A stretch of DNA of 64,000 nucleotides from Sedimentibacter acidaminivorans (GCF_017873955.1 NZ_JAGGKS010000009.1:124001-188000), one strand, 5' to 3'; shown: positions 20,850 through 29,274, counted from the first letter of the stretch. Notes: a model not told the origin generated them from the sequence alone. Numbers and translations are program-made.

Positions 20850-20887
20850 AAATAATAGGATTAACTTGCGGAGTTATCCTATTATTT
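20850..20887. promoter_or_regulatory. Candidate upstream activator site for the sigma-54 activator
   Basis: Inverted repeat AAATAATAGGATTAAC / GTTATCCTATTATTT with one unpaired base, 67-104 bases upstream of the -24 element. That is a usual distance for enhancer-binding protein sites. It sits between the divergent activator and operon. A T-rich tail means a hairpin or terminator role is not excluded. Confidence 0.5.
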
Positions 20888-20953
20888 TTATTAATTTAAA
20901 TATTTAAAATATAAATATCCACTGTTATTAATGTATTTAATATCTTTTATATA

Positions 20954-20969
20954 TGGCACATAAATTGCT
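20954..20969 (+). promoter_or_regulatory. Sigma-54 (-24/-12) promoter
   Basis: TGGCAC (20954-20959), a five-base spacer and TTGCT (20965-20969) give a perfect match to TGGCAC-N5-TTGCW. It lies 65 bases before the dipeptidase start. Confidence 0.88.
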
Positions 20970-21033
20970 AACATATGTATGATGATAAAGTTTATCTACA
21001 AATATAAATAATAAATTTTTAAGGAGGTTATAA

Positions 21034-21603
21034 ATGAGTGACAAAGATAGCTTAGTCAGGTTATTAGATTTAGATCCTGAATTTATCATTGACATTAAGT
21101 ATGCAACAGACAACAATTTTACAAAACAAAGAGTATATAATTTTAATGATTGTTACTTAAACAAGGACACTGCAATATTACTTATTAAAGCAAAGAAAAT
21201 ATTTAAAAAAGATGGGTATAAGGTAAAAGTTTGGGATGCATACAGGCCTATAAGGGCACAAAAGCTATTGTTTGAAATTGTCCCAATTGATGATTTTGTT
21301 GCAACTCCACCAGATATGAGAAAACCAATTATTTTTGAATACAGCCATATGAATGGTTTAAGTGTAGATATAACTTTGGTGGATTCAAATGGAAATGAAC
21401 TTGAAATGCCAACAGAATTTGATGATTTTACGGAAATGGCAGGGCTTGGGTGCGATAAAATACCACCTCAAGCAAGAAAAAATGCTGAATATTTAAAATC
21501 GGTTATGGAAAGTGTAGGATTTAAAGCTTATAGAAACGAATGGTGGCATTTTAATGATGTTGTTACAAAAGCTACACCATATTCTGATGTAGAATTTAAT
21601 TAA
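21034..21603 (+). CDS. D-alanyl-D-alanine dipeptidase, VanX-like (M15D)
   Basis: Zinc dipeptidases of this family cut D-Ala-D-Ala and related D,D-dipeptides in the cytoplasm. The 189 residues carry the zinc and catalytic set: SHMNGLSVD (His and Asp ligands, replacing the commoner SxHxxGxAxD) and NEWWHFND (catalytic Glu and third ligand His). KVWDAYRPIRAQ is the conserved arginine segment. No signal peptide is present. There is no vanHA neighbourhood, so a nutritional role like that of DdpX is more likely than glycopeptide resistance. First gene after the sigma-54 promoter, with AAGGAGG upstream. Confidence 0.88.
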   Translation: MSDKDSLVRLLDLDPEFIIDIKYATDNNFTKQRVYNFNDCYLNKDTAILLIKAKKIFKKDGYKVKVWDAYRPIRAQKLLFEIVPIDDFVATPPDMRKPIIFEYSHMNGLSVDITLVDSNGNELEMPTEFDDFTEMAGLGCDKIPPQARKNAEYLKSVMESVGFKAYRNEWWHFNDVVTKATPYSDVEFN

Positions 21604-21653
21604 GTTTATATTTAAAGTTATATGAAAAATAATTACTAACAAGGAGATATAAA

Positions 21654-23039
21654 ATGAGTGATAAAGTTAAAAATTTAGAGCCTGTTAAATCAGAATTTAA
21701 ACAAGAAATTGGAGTTTTTGGCGGCGTAAGTATTATTGGCGGTATCATGGTAGGTTCTGGTATATTTTATTTAGGTTCATATGTTTTAATGCGTACAGGC
21801 ATGAGCTTAGGTCTAGCTTTATTATGCTGGGTAGTTGGTGGAATAGTATCACTGCTTGGAGGATTGTGTTTTGCTGAACTTGGTGCTTCTAGGCCTGTAG
21901 CAGGTGGAATGGTTGTTTATTTAAATGAAGCTTATCATCCTATTGTAGGTTTTTTGTTTGGATTTGTTAGCTGGTTACTTAGCGGTGCTGGATCTATTGC
22001 AGCAATTGCTGTTGCACTGCCAACTGCCTTAAGAACTTTTTTTGACCTTAGTGATTCGGTAATTAAACTTATAGCAATTGTATTGATTGTAGCTCTTACT
22101 GCGTATAATTATTTTGGAGTAAAAAAAGCATCTATATTACAAAATGTTTCAATGGTTGCTAAATTAATTCCAATCGGAATTATTATGTTTGGTGCTTTAA
22201 TGTTTGGTAAGCAAACACCTGATTTAAGCCTTTTACCTCAAGATGGCAGTGTTGTAAGTTTTGGCAGCATTATAGGTATGATTGCATTTGCTACTGTTGC
22301 AACATTGTGGGCATATGAAGGATGGACTAATTTAAATACCGTAGCTGAAGAAATGAAGAACCCTAAAAGAAATTTACCTCTTTCTTTAGTTGTAGCAATT
22401 GGAAGTATTTTGGTTTTATATACTTTATTTAACTATTCAATATATAGAGTTTTGCCACATAATGAAATTGTCACTATGATTAATGATGGAAACTACTATC
22501 TTGGTACTGAAGTAGCTAAACGTATTTTTGGTAATGTTGGTGGTACAATAGTTCTAGTTGGTATGATAATTTCTATGTTTGGTTCATTAAATGGAATGAT
22601 ACTTGCTTTCCCAAGAACTTATTATGCAATGTCTAAAGAAGGACATTTCTTCAAAAGTTTTGGTAAATTGCATCCTACATACAAAGTTCCATCTTCTGCA
22701 TTAATAGCACAATGTATAATAGCAGTAATTTTAGTATTATCTAGAAATCTTGATCAATTAACATCAATGGTAGTGTTTACTGGTATGTTATTTAATGTTT
22801 TAGTTGTTGGAGCTGTTTTAATTTATCGTAAAAAATATCCTACTTTAGAAAGACCTTATAAAATATTTGCATATCCAGCAACAGTAATTATAACTATATT
22901 AATTTTTGCTGGACTTATGATTAACACATTTATTGAAGATCCAGTTACTGCATTAATAGGATTTGTTGTTCCCGCTATTGGTTGTTTCGTTTATTATTAC
23001 TTTGATAAACAACTAAAAAAGGATAGTAAAGGTATATAA
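21654..23039 (+). CDS. APC-family amino acid/peptide permease
   Basis: A 461-residue secondary transporter with about twelve membrane helices. The first helix has the APC signature GGIMVGSGIFYLGSYV, and FATVATLWAYEGWTNLNTVA is the conserved helix-6 region of LAT/amino-acid permeases. In this operon it probably imports the substrate of the dipeptidase or amidohydrolase, or exchanges its product. The exact substrate cannot be read. AAGGAG precedes the ATG, 50 bases after the dipeptidase. Confidence 0.88.
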   Translation: MSDKVKNLEPVKSEFKQEIGVFGGVSIIGGIMVGSGIFYLGSYVLMRTGMSLGLALLCWVVGGIVSLLGGLCFAELGASRPVAGGMVVYLNEAYHPIVGFLFGFVSWLLSGAGSIAAIAVALPTALRTFFDLSDSVIKLIAIVLIVALTAYNYFGVKKASILQNVSMVAKLIPIGIIMFGALMFGKQTPDLSLLPQDGSVVSFGSIIGMIAFATVATLWAYEGWTNLNTVAEEMKNPKRNLPLSLVVAIGSILVLYTLFNYSIYRVLPHNEIVTMINDGNYYLGTEVAKRIFGNVGGTIVLVGMIISMFGSLNGMILAFPRTYYAMSKEGHFFKSFGKLHPTYKVPSSALIAQCIIAVILVLSRNLDQLTSMVVFTGMLFNVLVVGAVLIYRKKYPTLERPYKIFAYPATVIITILIFAGLMINTFIEDPVTALIGFVVPAIGCFVYYYFDKQLKKDSKGI

Positions 23040-23091
23040 CTTTTAATAAATAAAAACATAATAAAATACAAGTTATTTAAGGAGAAATAAA

Positions 23092-24732
23092 ATGATTACT
23101 TTATTTAAAAATGGTAACATTCGTACAATGGATTGCATGCATCCAAATGCTGATTGTTTTGTAGTTCAAGACAATAAATTTGCATATGTAGGTACTGAAG
23201 ATGTTGCCCTTGAATATATCGAAGCAAACAGTAAGGATTTTGAAGAAGTTGACTTAAGTGGACATTGTGTTTTACCAGGTTTTAATGACTCGCATATGCA
23301 TTTTATACATTTTGCTAAAAGTTTGCGCAGTATAAATTTAGTTGGTACAAAAAGTATTGATGAAATTAAGGAACGCTTAAAGGAAGGTATTAAAAATCGA
23401 AAATCAGATGATAAAACTTGGTTTGAAGGCGAAGGATGGAATCATGATTATTTTTTAGATGAAAAAAGATTCCCAAATAAATTTGATTTAGATGAAGTAA
23501 CTGGTGATGTACCTACACTTATTATGCGTGCTTGCTTCCATATCGGAGTACTTAACAGTGCTGCTATGAAAGCTGTAGGACTAAATAAAGATACTGCATC
23601 TAAATATGGTAAGTTAGTTGGACTTTTACCTAATGGAGAACCAGATGGCATCATAAAAGAAAGTTTGTTAGATGATGTTAAAACTGAAATTTCCAGCTTA
23701 ACATTAGACATTTTAAAGGAAATAATTGTAGCAGCTCAAGATAAAGCTTTTGCTCAAGGACTTACATCAGTACAAAGTGATGATGTAGGGTACACGCCTA
23801 ACTATGATTATGATTTGCTTTTTCAAGCTTTTCGTGAATTAGACGAGGCTGGTAAGTTAAAAATTCGTGTTGGTGAGCAATGTTTATTACAAAAAACAGA
23901 AGCCATTCAAAAATTCTTTGATAAAGGATATAAATATGGTTTTGGCAATGATAAATATCGTGTAACTTGCGTTAAGCTGCTTAGCGATGGCTCTCTAGGT
24001 GCACGTACTGCTGCTTTGAGAAATAATTATGCAGATGATGCTAGTACAAATGGTATATCAATGTTTTCTCAAGAAGAATTAAATAAATTAGTGCTGCTTT
24101 CTCATAAAAACAATTGTCCTGTTGCAATACATGCTATAGGAGATAGAGCTATTGAAATATCATTGAATGCAATTGAAAATGCTCAACAATTGGATCCAGA
24201 TCATCATCCTCGACATGGCATTGTACATTGTCAAATTACTGATTATGCTTTGCTAGATCGTCTTGTAGAATTGGATGTGTTAGCTTTTATCCAACCTATA
24301 TTTATAGACTATGATATGAATATTGTTTATGACAGAGCAGGTGAAGAATTAGCAAAAACATCTTACGCATGGAAAACTATGATTGATAAAGGGATTTATG
24401 CATCATTTGGAACTGATTGTCCAGTTGAATCTTTCAATACTATGCCAAATATTTACTCAGCTGTAGCGAGAAAAAATATAACTGGAACTGAGAAGAAAAC
24501 ATATCTTCCTAATGAAAAGCTGAGCATTTATGAAGCAATAAATGCATATACAGTTGAAGGAGCATATGCTTCAGGGGAAGAACAAATAAAGGGAACAATT
24601 TCAGTTGGAAAATTAGCAGATTTTATTTTGCTAGATAAAGATTTGTTTAATTTACATTCTGATGAAGAAATTCTTGATACAAATGTAATTGAAACATATG
24701 TAGATGGGAATATGGTTTATACAAGTAGATAG
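23092..24732 (+). CDS. YtcJ-like metal-dependent amidohydrolase
   Basis: A 546-residue amidohydrolase-superfamily enzyme. GFNDSHMHF gives the HxH metal pair at the end of strand 1. VAIHAIGDRAIE and PRHGIVHCQI carry further histidine ligands, and FGTDCPVES holds the catalytic Asp. A composite beta-sandwich forms from both ends (GNIRTMD at the N-terminus, GKLADFILLDKD at the C-terminus). YtcJ relatives hydrolyse N-acyl or amide bonds. With a D,D-dipeptidase and permease alongside, an N-acylated amino acid or dipeptide derivative is a reasonable guess. AAGGAG precedes the ATG. Confidence 0.85.
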   Translation: MITLFKNGNIRTMDCMHPNADCFVVQDNKFAYVGTEDVALEYIEANSKDFEEVDLSGHCVLPGFNDSHMHFIHFAKSLRSINLVGTKSIDEIKERLKEGIKNRKSDDKTWFEGEGWNHDYFLDEKRFPNKFDLDEVTGDVPTLIMRACFHIGVLNSAAMKAVGLNKDTASKYGKLVGLLPNGEPDGIIKESLLDDVKTEISSLTLDILKEIIVAAQDKAFAQGLTSVQSDDVGYTPNYDYDLLFQAFRELDEAGKLKIRVGEQCLLQKTEAIQKFFDKGYKYGFGNDKYRVTCVKLLSDGSLGARTAALRNNYADDASTNGISMFSQEELNKLVLLSHKNNCPVAIHAIGDRAIEISLNAIENAQQLDPDHHPRHGIVHCQITDYALLDRLVELDVLAFIQPIFIDYDMNIVYDRAGEELAKTSYAWKTMIDKGIYASFGTDCPVESFNTMPNIYSAVARKNITGTEKKTYLPNEKLSIYEAINAYTVEGAYASGEEQIKGTISVGKLADFILLDKDLFNLHSDEEILDTNVIETYVDGNMVYTSR

Positions 24733-24740
24733 AAATAATA

Positions 24741-24776
24741 AACCCCATGCAATATAGTAAGTATGTTGCATGGTTT
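24741..24776 (+). other. Intra-operon hairpin
   Basis: CCATGCAA / TTGCATGG with flanking AAA/TTT pairs and a 13-base loop, between the amidohydrolase and the 389-aa gene. The following sequence (CTATGTTTCTTT) is only weakly T-rich, so it may be a partial terminator or an RNA-processing hairpin that lowers expression of the last gene. Confidence 0.5.
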
Positions 24777-24826
24777 CTATGTTTCTTTAACAAGTATTAA
24801 ATAAGTTAAAATTAAGGAGATTAGAT

Positions 24827-25996
24827 ATGGAAAATTGTACAATTTCAATTTCTGATAAAAAGCAAGGTTCATTGGCTGTAGTTGGACATGTAGGGGTAGG
24901 TCATGTTCATAGCCATAGTTCATTTGTACAAGATGACTCAGCAGGATTTGCAGTAGTTGCATCTATAATGAAAAAAGCATTAAAAGTTAATACTCGAATT
25001 AAATCTGTTACAGGTGACTCTTCTACAGGGACAATAACTGTTAAAACATACGAAGGGGGAATTGGAAGAACATATTCTAGACGTGGATTAACACCTTATG
25101 AAATTGAATTATTGAATAGAGTTGTTGATGAAGATGGGATATATACACAAACTGCAGCAATAAAAACTTTTGGAAGAATGTATGGCCAAGGAGTGATGGA
25201 AACAGTAGTTTCTCTTCAAGGAGCTATCGCATTATCTGTGCTAGATTCTTTTTATAAAAAAGCTCCTGATAAAGTTTATATAACTACAGATAAGTTTGAA
25301 GGATTAATAGATAAAATGGCAGCAACAGTAGTTGATATAAATGGAATTCCTGTTTCACTATTATTAAATATTAATGGTTCCGATGGTGGTATTGGCCCAA
25401 ATGAAGATAACGAAGGCAATACTTTATTTGGACAAAAAGGTGAATTGATGAAAATGTTAGGGATGGACAAGGTTCCTAATATCATTGTTGAGAGTAAAGC
25501 ATGCATACCAGATATGGCTAAAAACATTCCGATGAATACATTTTTATTTCGTGCCCAAGATGAAATTGACAATTTGTCTGTTGCTAATGCATTAGTAGAT
25601 GCAGCTGAATATTTAGATATTCCTTATATACTTAAAACAGATTCACTGCCTTTAGTAAAAGGTCAACTTGAAAAAGCTACAAAGGATTTTGCTGAAAAAA
25701 TAGTAAGCTTAGGTGAATGTTTAAAATTATCTGATACTTCCAAAGATAAGGTGTCTTACATAGCTGAAATAGCAAAGTTAATAAGCGAAGACGCTGGAGG
25801 CATAAGTTTTATGTCAAATAGCCTCCATGAAGTGGTAAGGTCAGCTGGAATAGTGCCAGGCACCGCAGCTATTATTTCTTTATTAGTACCTCAAGAATAT
25901 ATAAATTATTGGAAAATTCCTATTTTGGATCAAGAAGATGTTTCGAAATATTTAGAAATAATTTTACTAGCTATCACAAAAATATATTTTAAATAA
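24827..25996 (+). CDS. Unrecognised 389-residue protein, last gene of the sigma-54 operon
   Basis: I do not recognise the family. It is cytosolic by sequence, with no signal peptide or helix of membrane length. Two segments are rich in possible metal or acid-base residues: GHVGVGHVHSHSSFVQDDS (about 19-37) and NGSDGGIGPNEDNEGN (about 184-199). ISFMSNSLHEVVRSAG near residue 328 adds another His/Glu. Their spacing recalls metallohydrolases but fits no motif I can name. Operon position behind a D,D-dipeptidase, permease and amidohydrolase suggests a catabolic step on the same substrate. AAGGAG upstream of the ATG. Confidence 0.8.
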   Translation: MENCTISISDKKQGSLAVVGHVGVGHVHSHSSFVQDDSAGFAVVASIMKKALKVNTRIKSVTGDSSTGTITVKTYEGGIGRTYSRRGLTPYEIELLNRVVDEDGIYTQTAAIKTFGRMYGQGVMETVVSLQGAIALSVLDSFYKKAPDKVYITTDKFEGLIDKMAATVVDINGIPVSLLLNINGSDGGIGPNEDNEGNTLFGQKGELMKMLGMDKVPNIIVESKACIPDMAKNIPMNTFLFRAQDEIDNLSVANALVDAAEYLDIPYILKTDSLPLVKGQLEKATKDFAEKIVSLGECLKLSDTSKDKVSYIAEIAKLISEDAGGISFMSNSLHEVVRSAGIVPGTAAIISLLVPQEYINYWKIPILDQEDVSKYLEIILLAITKIYFK

Positions 25997-26053
25997 GAAA
26001 AGAAAATAAATAAACCTCATGATAATTGTTGAGCAAACGAGCTTGTCAAGTTA

Positions 26054-26106
26054 AATGCTTACTACAAAATACAAGCTTCTTCTCTTCCTATCATATCATT
26101 CATATT
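26054..26106. repeat. Direct repeat, copy 2 (3' end of yyaC)
   Basis: Matches 18688-18740 at 49 of 53 positions in the same orientation. This copy is the intact end of yyaC plus eight bases of flank. The copies enclose 7.3 kb with the sigma-54 activator and its operon. Confidence 0.85.
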
Positions 26107-26610
26107 TACTGCAGTTACTATTCCTTCAGTTATTACCTCTGACATTTCATATATAAAAGACAATCTCGTATCTTGTACCAAATTATAAAAATCTTTATCA
26201 TTAGAATCCACTATTCCAATTATAGATAAATCGCCTATTTCAGGCAATATTTTCCCGATGCCTTTTCCAGGCGTTATTGGGCCTTCTCTTACTTCAACTA
26301 TTCCTTGGCTTTTCTTTGAACTCAAACAAGCATCTATAGCAATCACATTATCATAATTTTTACTTTTTATAGTTTTTATATACTCATTCATATTAATTGC
26401 ATGAACAGGTTTATCCAAAGTTCCATATATGTCAATTTCTATATTTTCCTTTGTAAGCATAGTTCCTACTAAAGGGCCTAAACTGTCAACTATGCATTTA
26501 TCAGTTCCTATACAAATAATTGCCGTGTTGCTACGTATATGTTCTGCTAAATAATGACCTATTTTTATTGCTGCAAAACTGTTTTTGTAATGAACTTCGA
26601 TCGGATTCAA
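26062..26610 (-). CDS. yyaC: YyaC-like spore protein, germination-protease fold (DUF1256)
   Basis: Members share the fold of the germination protease GPR and are made in the forespore. IICIGTDKCIVDSLGPLVGT and VIAIDACLSSKKSQG carry the aspartates at the GPR-like active site, and GPITPGKGIGKILPEIGD is the conserved glycine loop. I place the start at a TTG (26610), because AGGGGG lies eight bases upstream; a GTG at 26619 sits directly against that site. The ribosome site lies inside a terminator-like hairpin, and a sigma-G-type promoter begins transcription inside the same hairpin. About 182 residues. Confidence 0.8.
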   Translation of the reverse strand: MNPIEVHYKNSFAAIKIGHYLAEHIRSNTAIICIGTDKCIVDSLGPLVGTMLTKENIEIDIYGTLDKPVHAINMNEYIKTIKSKNYDNVIAIDACLSSKKSQGIVEVREGPITPGKGIGKILPEIGDLSIIGIVDSNDKDFYNLVQDTRLSFIYEMSEVITEGIVTAVNMNDMIGREEACIL

Positions 26611-26653
26611 AAAAAACACCCCCTATGTATACTAGTATATACAAGTAGGGGGT
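26609..26653 (-). terminator. Terminator hairpin overlapping the yyaC ribosome site
   Basis: Read leftward, ACCCCCTA and TAGGGGGT form the outer stem with TGTATA / TATACA inside. It is followed by TG and eight T residues (26616-26609). It should end leftward transcripts arriving from ybjQ. Its right arm is the yyaC ribosome site AGGGGG. Confidence 0.75.
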
Positions 26654-26662
26654 ATATTATTC
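26633..26662 (-). promoter_or_regulatory. Forespore (sigma-G-type) promoter for yyaC
   Basis: On the minus strand GAATA (26662-26658), exactly 18 bases, then TATACTA (26639-26633), close to the sigma-G consensus GHATR-N18-CATNNTA. The start near 26626 would leave out the left arm of the hairpin and so free the ribosome site. Confidence 0.55.
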
Positions 26663-26699
26663 TCTATTTAAACCTTGAAAGGTTTAATTTGCAGACAAA

Positions 26700-27020
26700 T
26701 TATCCTACTACAACAGCTGTTCCAGAGGCTGTAACCATGAGCATGTTATTTGCTTGACCTAATACCTCATAATCAATATCTACGCCTACAACTGCATTAG
26801 CACCCATACTACTAGCCCTTTTCTTCATTTCTTCAATTGCATTTTCTCTAGCTTCTATTAATTCTCCTTCATAAGAACCTGACCTGCCACCAAAAAAATT
26901 AGTAAGTCCTGCAGCAAAATCTTTAATAAAGTCTACTCCCGATATAACCTCACCAAATACAATACCTTTGTATTCAGTGATTTTTTTACCTTCCAAAGAT
27001 GGTGTTGTTGAAATAATCAT
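26700..27020 (-). CDS. YbjQ/DUF74 family protein
   Basis: A small cytosolic protein of 106 residues with the YbjQ family features: [33 protein letters not shown], the Arg/Glu-rich helix [20 protein letters not shown] and the closing [10 protein letters not shown]. Family members form pentamers and are described as heavy-metal-binding-like; no catalytic role is established. It is 27 bases downstream of the DUF975 gene and ends before a terminator. Confidence 0.88.
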   Translation of the reverse strand: MIISTTPSLEGKKITEYKGIVFGEVISGVDFIKDFAAGLTNFFGGRSGSYEGELIEARENAIEEMKKRASSMGANAVVGVDIDYEVLGQANNMLMVTASGTAVVVG

Positions 27021-27047
27021 AATAATCCTCCTGTAAAATTATTTTTT

Positions 27048-27809
27048 TTATTCTATGTTATTTATATCATAGTCAAATACTATTTTTTCATAATTATCAT
27101 ATTTATTTTCTATTGCATTGTTACGCAATACCAAATATAATTCAGCTTCTGTTGCAAATACATATGGATATACAAATAATATTCCTACACCTAAAGCTAA
27201 TGCACCTAAAAGAAACCAGCCAATAAAAGATAAATCTAAAATAAAGATATCAAATTTATGTCCTTCTGTCATATCCATACTTAATTTAATTGCATCTTTA
27301 GACCCTATGATAGGATTATCCGCCAAAATATAGGGTACCATCCTATATTCATAATATTTAATTATACCTGGTATAATTAGCAACAAAGTCCATAGTGCAT
27401 TATAAATAGCCTTGCGAATCATTGTACCAACTATATAACTATAATTTGGCCCCGTAAATGCAAAATTAAAGCAATTTTTGCTATCCATATATCTTGCAGA
27501 TTGAACGAAATATTTTCTCCCACCAATTTCTAGTGAAAATCCAATCAAAATACGAAAGGCTAACGTTGCCAAGACAAGTCCAATTATTATAATAAAAAAT
27601 TCTCGGTTATCTAATGAATAATTAGTAATTTCATCAATTGCATGTCTAAGAAAACCTCTAGAACTAGCTCTGTGTTCATTTACTTTATAATTAATTTCAT
27701 CTCCATTAATTGACGCTATAACAATTACTATACTAATCAAAAAAGACTTCCAATAATTTATTGCTAAAACTGCCTTTGCCCTAGATTTTAATTCCTCTCT
27801 AGTCCACAC
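27048..27809 (-). CDS. DUF975-family membrane protein
   Basis: A polytopic membrane protein of 253 residues with about six helices. Family markers are the N-terminal REELKSRAKAVLAINYWKSF, the central ARYMDSKNCFNFAF and YYEYRMVPYILADNP, and the C-terminal FVYPYVFATEAELYLVLR. Function unknown. A GTG start has AAGGGGG upstream. It may be co-transcribed with ybjQ. Confidence 0.82.
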   Translation of the reverse strand: MWTREELKSRAKAVLAINYWKSFLISIVIVIASINGDEINYKVNEHRASSRGFLRHAIDEITNYSLDNREFFIIIIGLVLATLAFRILIGFSLEIGGRKYFVQSARYMDSKNCFNFAFTGPNYSYIVGTMIRKAIYNALWTLLLIIPGIIKYYEYRMVPYILADNPIIGSKDAIKLSMDMTEGHKFDIFILDLSFIGWFLLGALALGVGILFVYPYVFATEAELYLVLRNNAIENKYDNYEKIVFDYDINNIE

Positions 27810-27880
27810 TAATATGTTCCCCCTTAAATTCTTTGAAATTATTACTATATCAAATCATTATAACATAATTATTCTCAATA

Positions 27881-28714
27881 TCATTTGTAATTTAATCTAT
27901 TCTTTGGAACTATATTTTCGCAAGGAACAGCAACTTGACATTTTCCACAGCCATATCTAGGATTGTGTTCTTCAAAAATACTATCCAAAAATTCAGAACA
28001 TTTAATATGGTCTTTTCCATTTTCAATTGATATAGCACCAGCTGGACAATTCTTTGAACACACCCCACACATAGAACAATATTCATAAATATCATCATAG
28101 TTTTTTTCACAAGGTTCCAAATATAATTCGGTAACTATACTGCCCAATCTCCCAGCCATACCTTTTCTAGTTATAATACCTTTAGAAAGTCCAAATGTTC
28201 CTAATCCACAAATAAATGCAACATGTCTCTCAGACCAATTGCTTGAAAAAGATGACTCTATTTTATCACTTTTTGTACTTGACCAAAATTTATTATCTAA
28301 AGCTGGAACAACACTATCAAATCCAGCTTCTTTTAACTTTGAATTTAAATATCTACAAAAACTGTTTAAAAATACTTGACCTTCAATACGCCCATGAAGC
28401 CAACCTGCTGATGGCCATATCATATCTATTTTATTACTTTCCCTAACTGCTTCGCTAAAAGGCAAAAAGAAAGAAACCACAGTCCTTGCTCCTGGCAACC
28501 ATTCTTTAGGTAATATAAAATGTTCACCTATTACTGATGTTTCCTTAAGTACTTTAAAATTATTATCATCTGCACTTCCAAAAGCAAAAATAGGTTCTTC
28601 AAAAATTTTCATTCCCATTAAATTTTCTGATATTGCATTTTTTTCTGATATGTAATTTCCCTCTGATTTTTCAATGAAATCTGATGTAATCTTTATTATT
28701 TCTGATTTTAACAT
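27881..28714 (-). CDS. QueG-like 4Fe-4S protein
   Basis: A 277-residue iron-sulfur protein related to epoxyqueuosine reductase and reductive dehalogenases. The C-terminal CSMCGVCSKNCPAGAI is a full CxxCxxCxxxCP cluster motif. A second set further on (IKCSEF and YGCGKCQVAVPC) completes a bacterioferredoxin-like pair. The N-terminal part matches short clostridial QueG-like proteins, which lack the HEAT-repeat tail of QueG proper. Whether it acts on queuosine is not shown. The ATG at 28714 is preferred, with AGGGGA eight bases before; the ATG at 28723 overlaps that site. Confidence 0.75.
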   Translation of the reverse strand: MLKSEIIKITSDFIEKSEGNYISEKNAISENLMGMKIFEEPIFAFGSADDNNFKVLKETSVIGEHFILPKEWLPGARTVVSFFLPFSEAVRESNKIDMIWPSAGWLHGRIEGQVFLNSFCRYLNSKLKEAGFDSVVPALDNKFWSSTKSDKIESSFSSNWSERHVAFICGLGTFGLSKGIITRKGMAGRLGSIVTELYLEPCEKNYDDIYEYCSMCGVCSKNCPAGAISIENGKDHIKCSEFLDSIFEEHNPRYGCGKCQVAVPCENIVPKNRLNYK

Positions 28715-28767
28715 TAGAACCATCCCCTAATTTTTTTAATATACATTACAAGATATCATATCATAAA

Positions 28768-28787
28768 GCAAGCCAGAAACGGCTTGC
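28768..28787. other. Hairpin in the 28.7-29.3 kb gap
   Basis: GCAAGCC / GGCTTGC with a six-base loop. Read leftward it is followed by TTTATG, a weak terminator-like tail. A second imperfect hairpin (TTCCTA / TAGGAA) lies near 28978-29013. Apart from these and the remnant at 29053-29166, the gap holds no gene that I can see. Confidence 0.5.
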
Positions 28788-29052
28788 ATCACAACGATTC
28801 AATAAATACATCAAGACAAAGACGAATATCTTTGTTTCATTAATTGTGTTTATTATATCATATAAACTTAAAATAGGAAACAAATTACCCCTTATGACAT
28901 CTTTATAATTATTAATATAATACCATATATTATATATTATGACTTACCTTTGTTGCATAGAAAACACAAAAAAACACTTCCTAATGTAATTATAAAGATA
29001 GGAAATGTTATTTTAATATGCCAAATTTTCGACAGTTCTTGTATGTTTTTAT

Positions 29053-29166
29053 TTATATAAATAAGATTTCTCTTGCTTCATCTGGTGTAGCTATTTCACC
29101 TCTTAGCAAAATAGCCATTTTTATTTGTGTTACTCTATTAATTGGTATATTAACCAGAAGTATGTT
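29053..29166 (-). pseudogene. Remnant of a BKACE-family (3-keto-5-aminohexanoate cleavage-like) gene
   Basis: Read leftward, 37 codons end in MAILLRGEIATPDEAREIL plus FI and a stop. This resembles the conserved C-terminus of beta-keto acid cleavage enzymes, which close with GREIATPDEAR and a short hydrophobic tail. The frame is closed by a stop just upstream, and no start or ribosome site is present. Only the end of the gene survives. Confidence 0.5.
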
Positions 29167-29274
29167 TTAAAACAAAGTTTATTTAATATTTATCAGGGAA
29201 AATTTCTCTTTTAAGATTTATACGTTGTTATTTAAAAAATATTCAATTTAATTTACTGCTTATTCATTTATAAT

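Noticed and set aside
21034-21603. A glycopeptide-resistance gene, because of the VanX-like family
   Set aside because: No vanH, vanA-type ligase or vanRS is nearby, and the operon is a sigma-54 catabolic arrangement with a permease and an amidohydrolase.
26609-26662. A CsoR-type copper operator, from the ACCCCCTA/TAGGGGGT arms
   Set aside because: The half-sites are about 30 bases apart and form a terminator stem followed by eight T residues; no copper gene is nearby.
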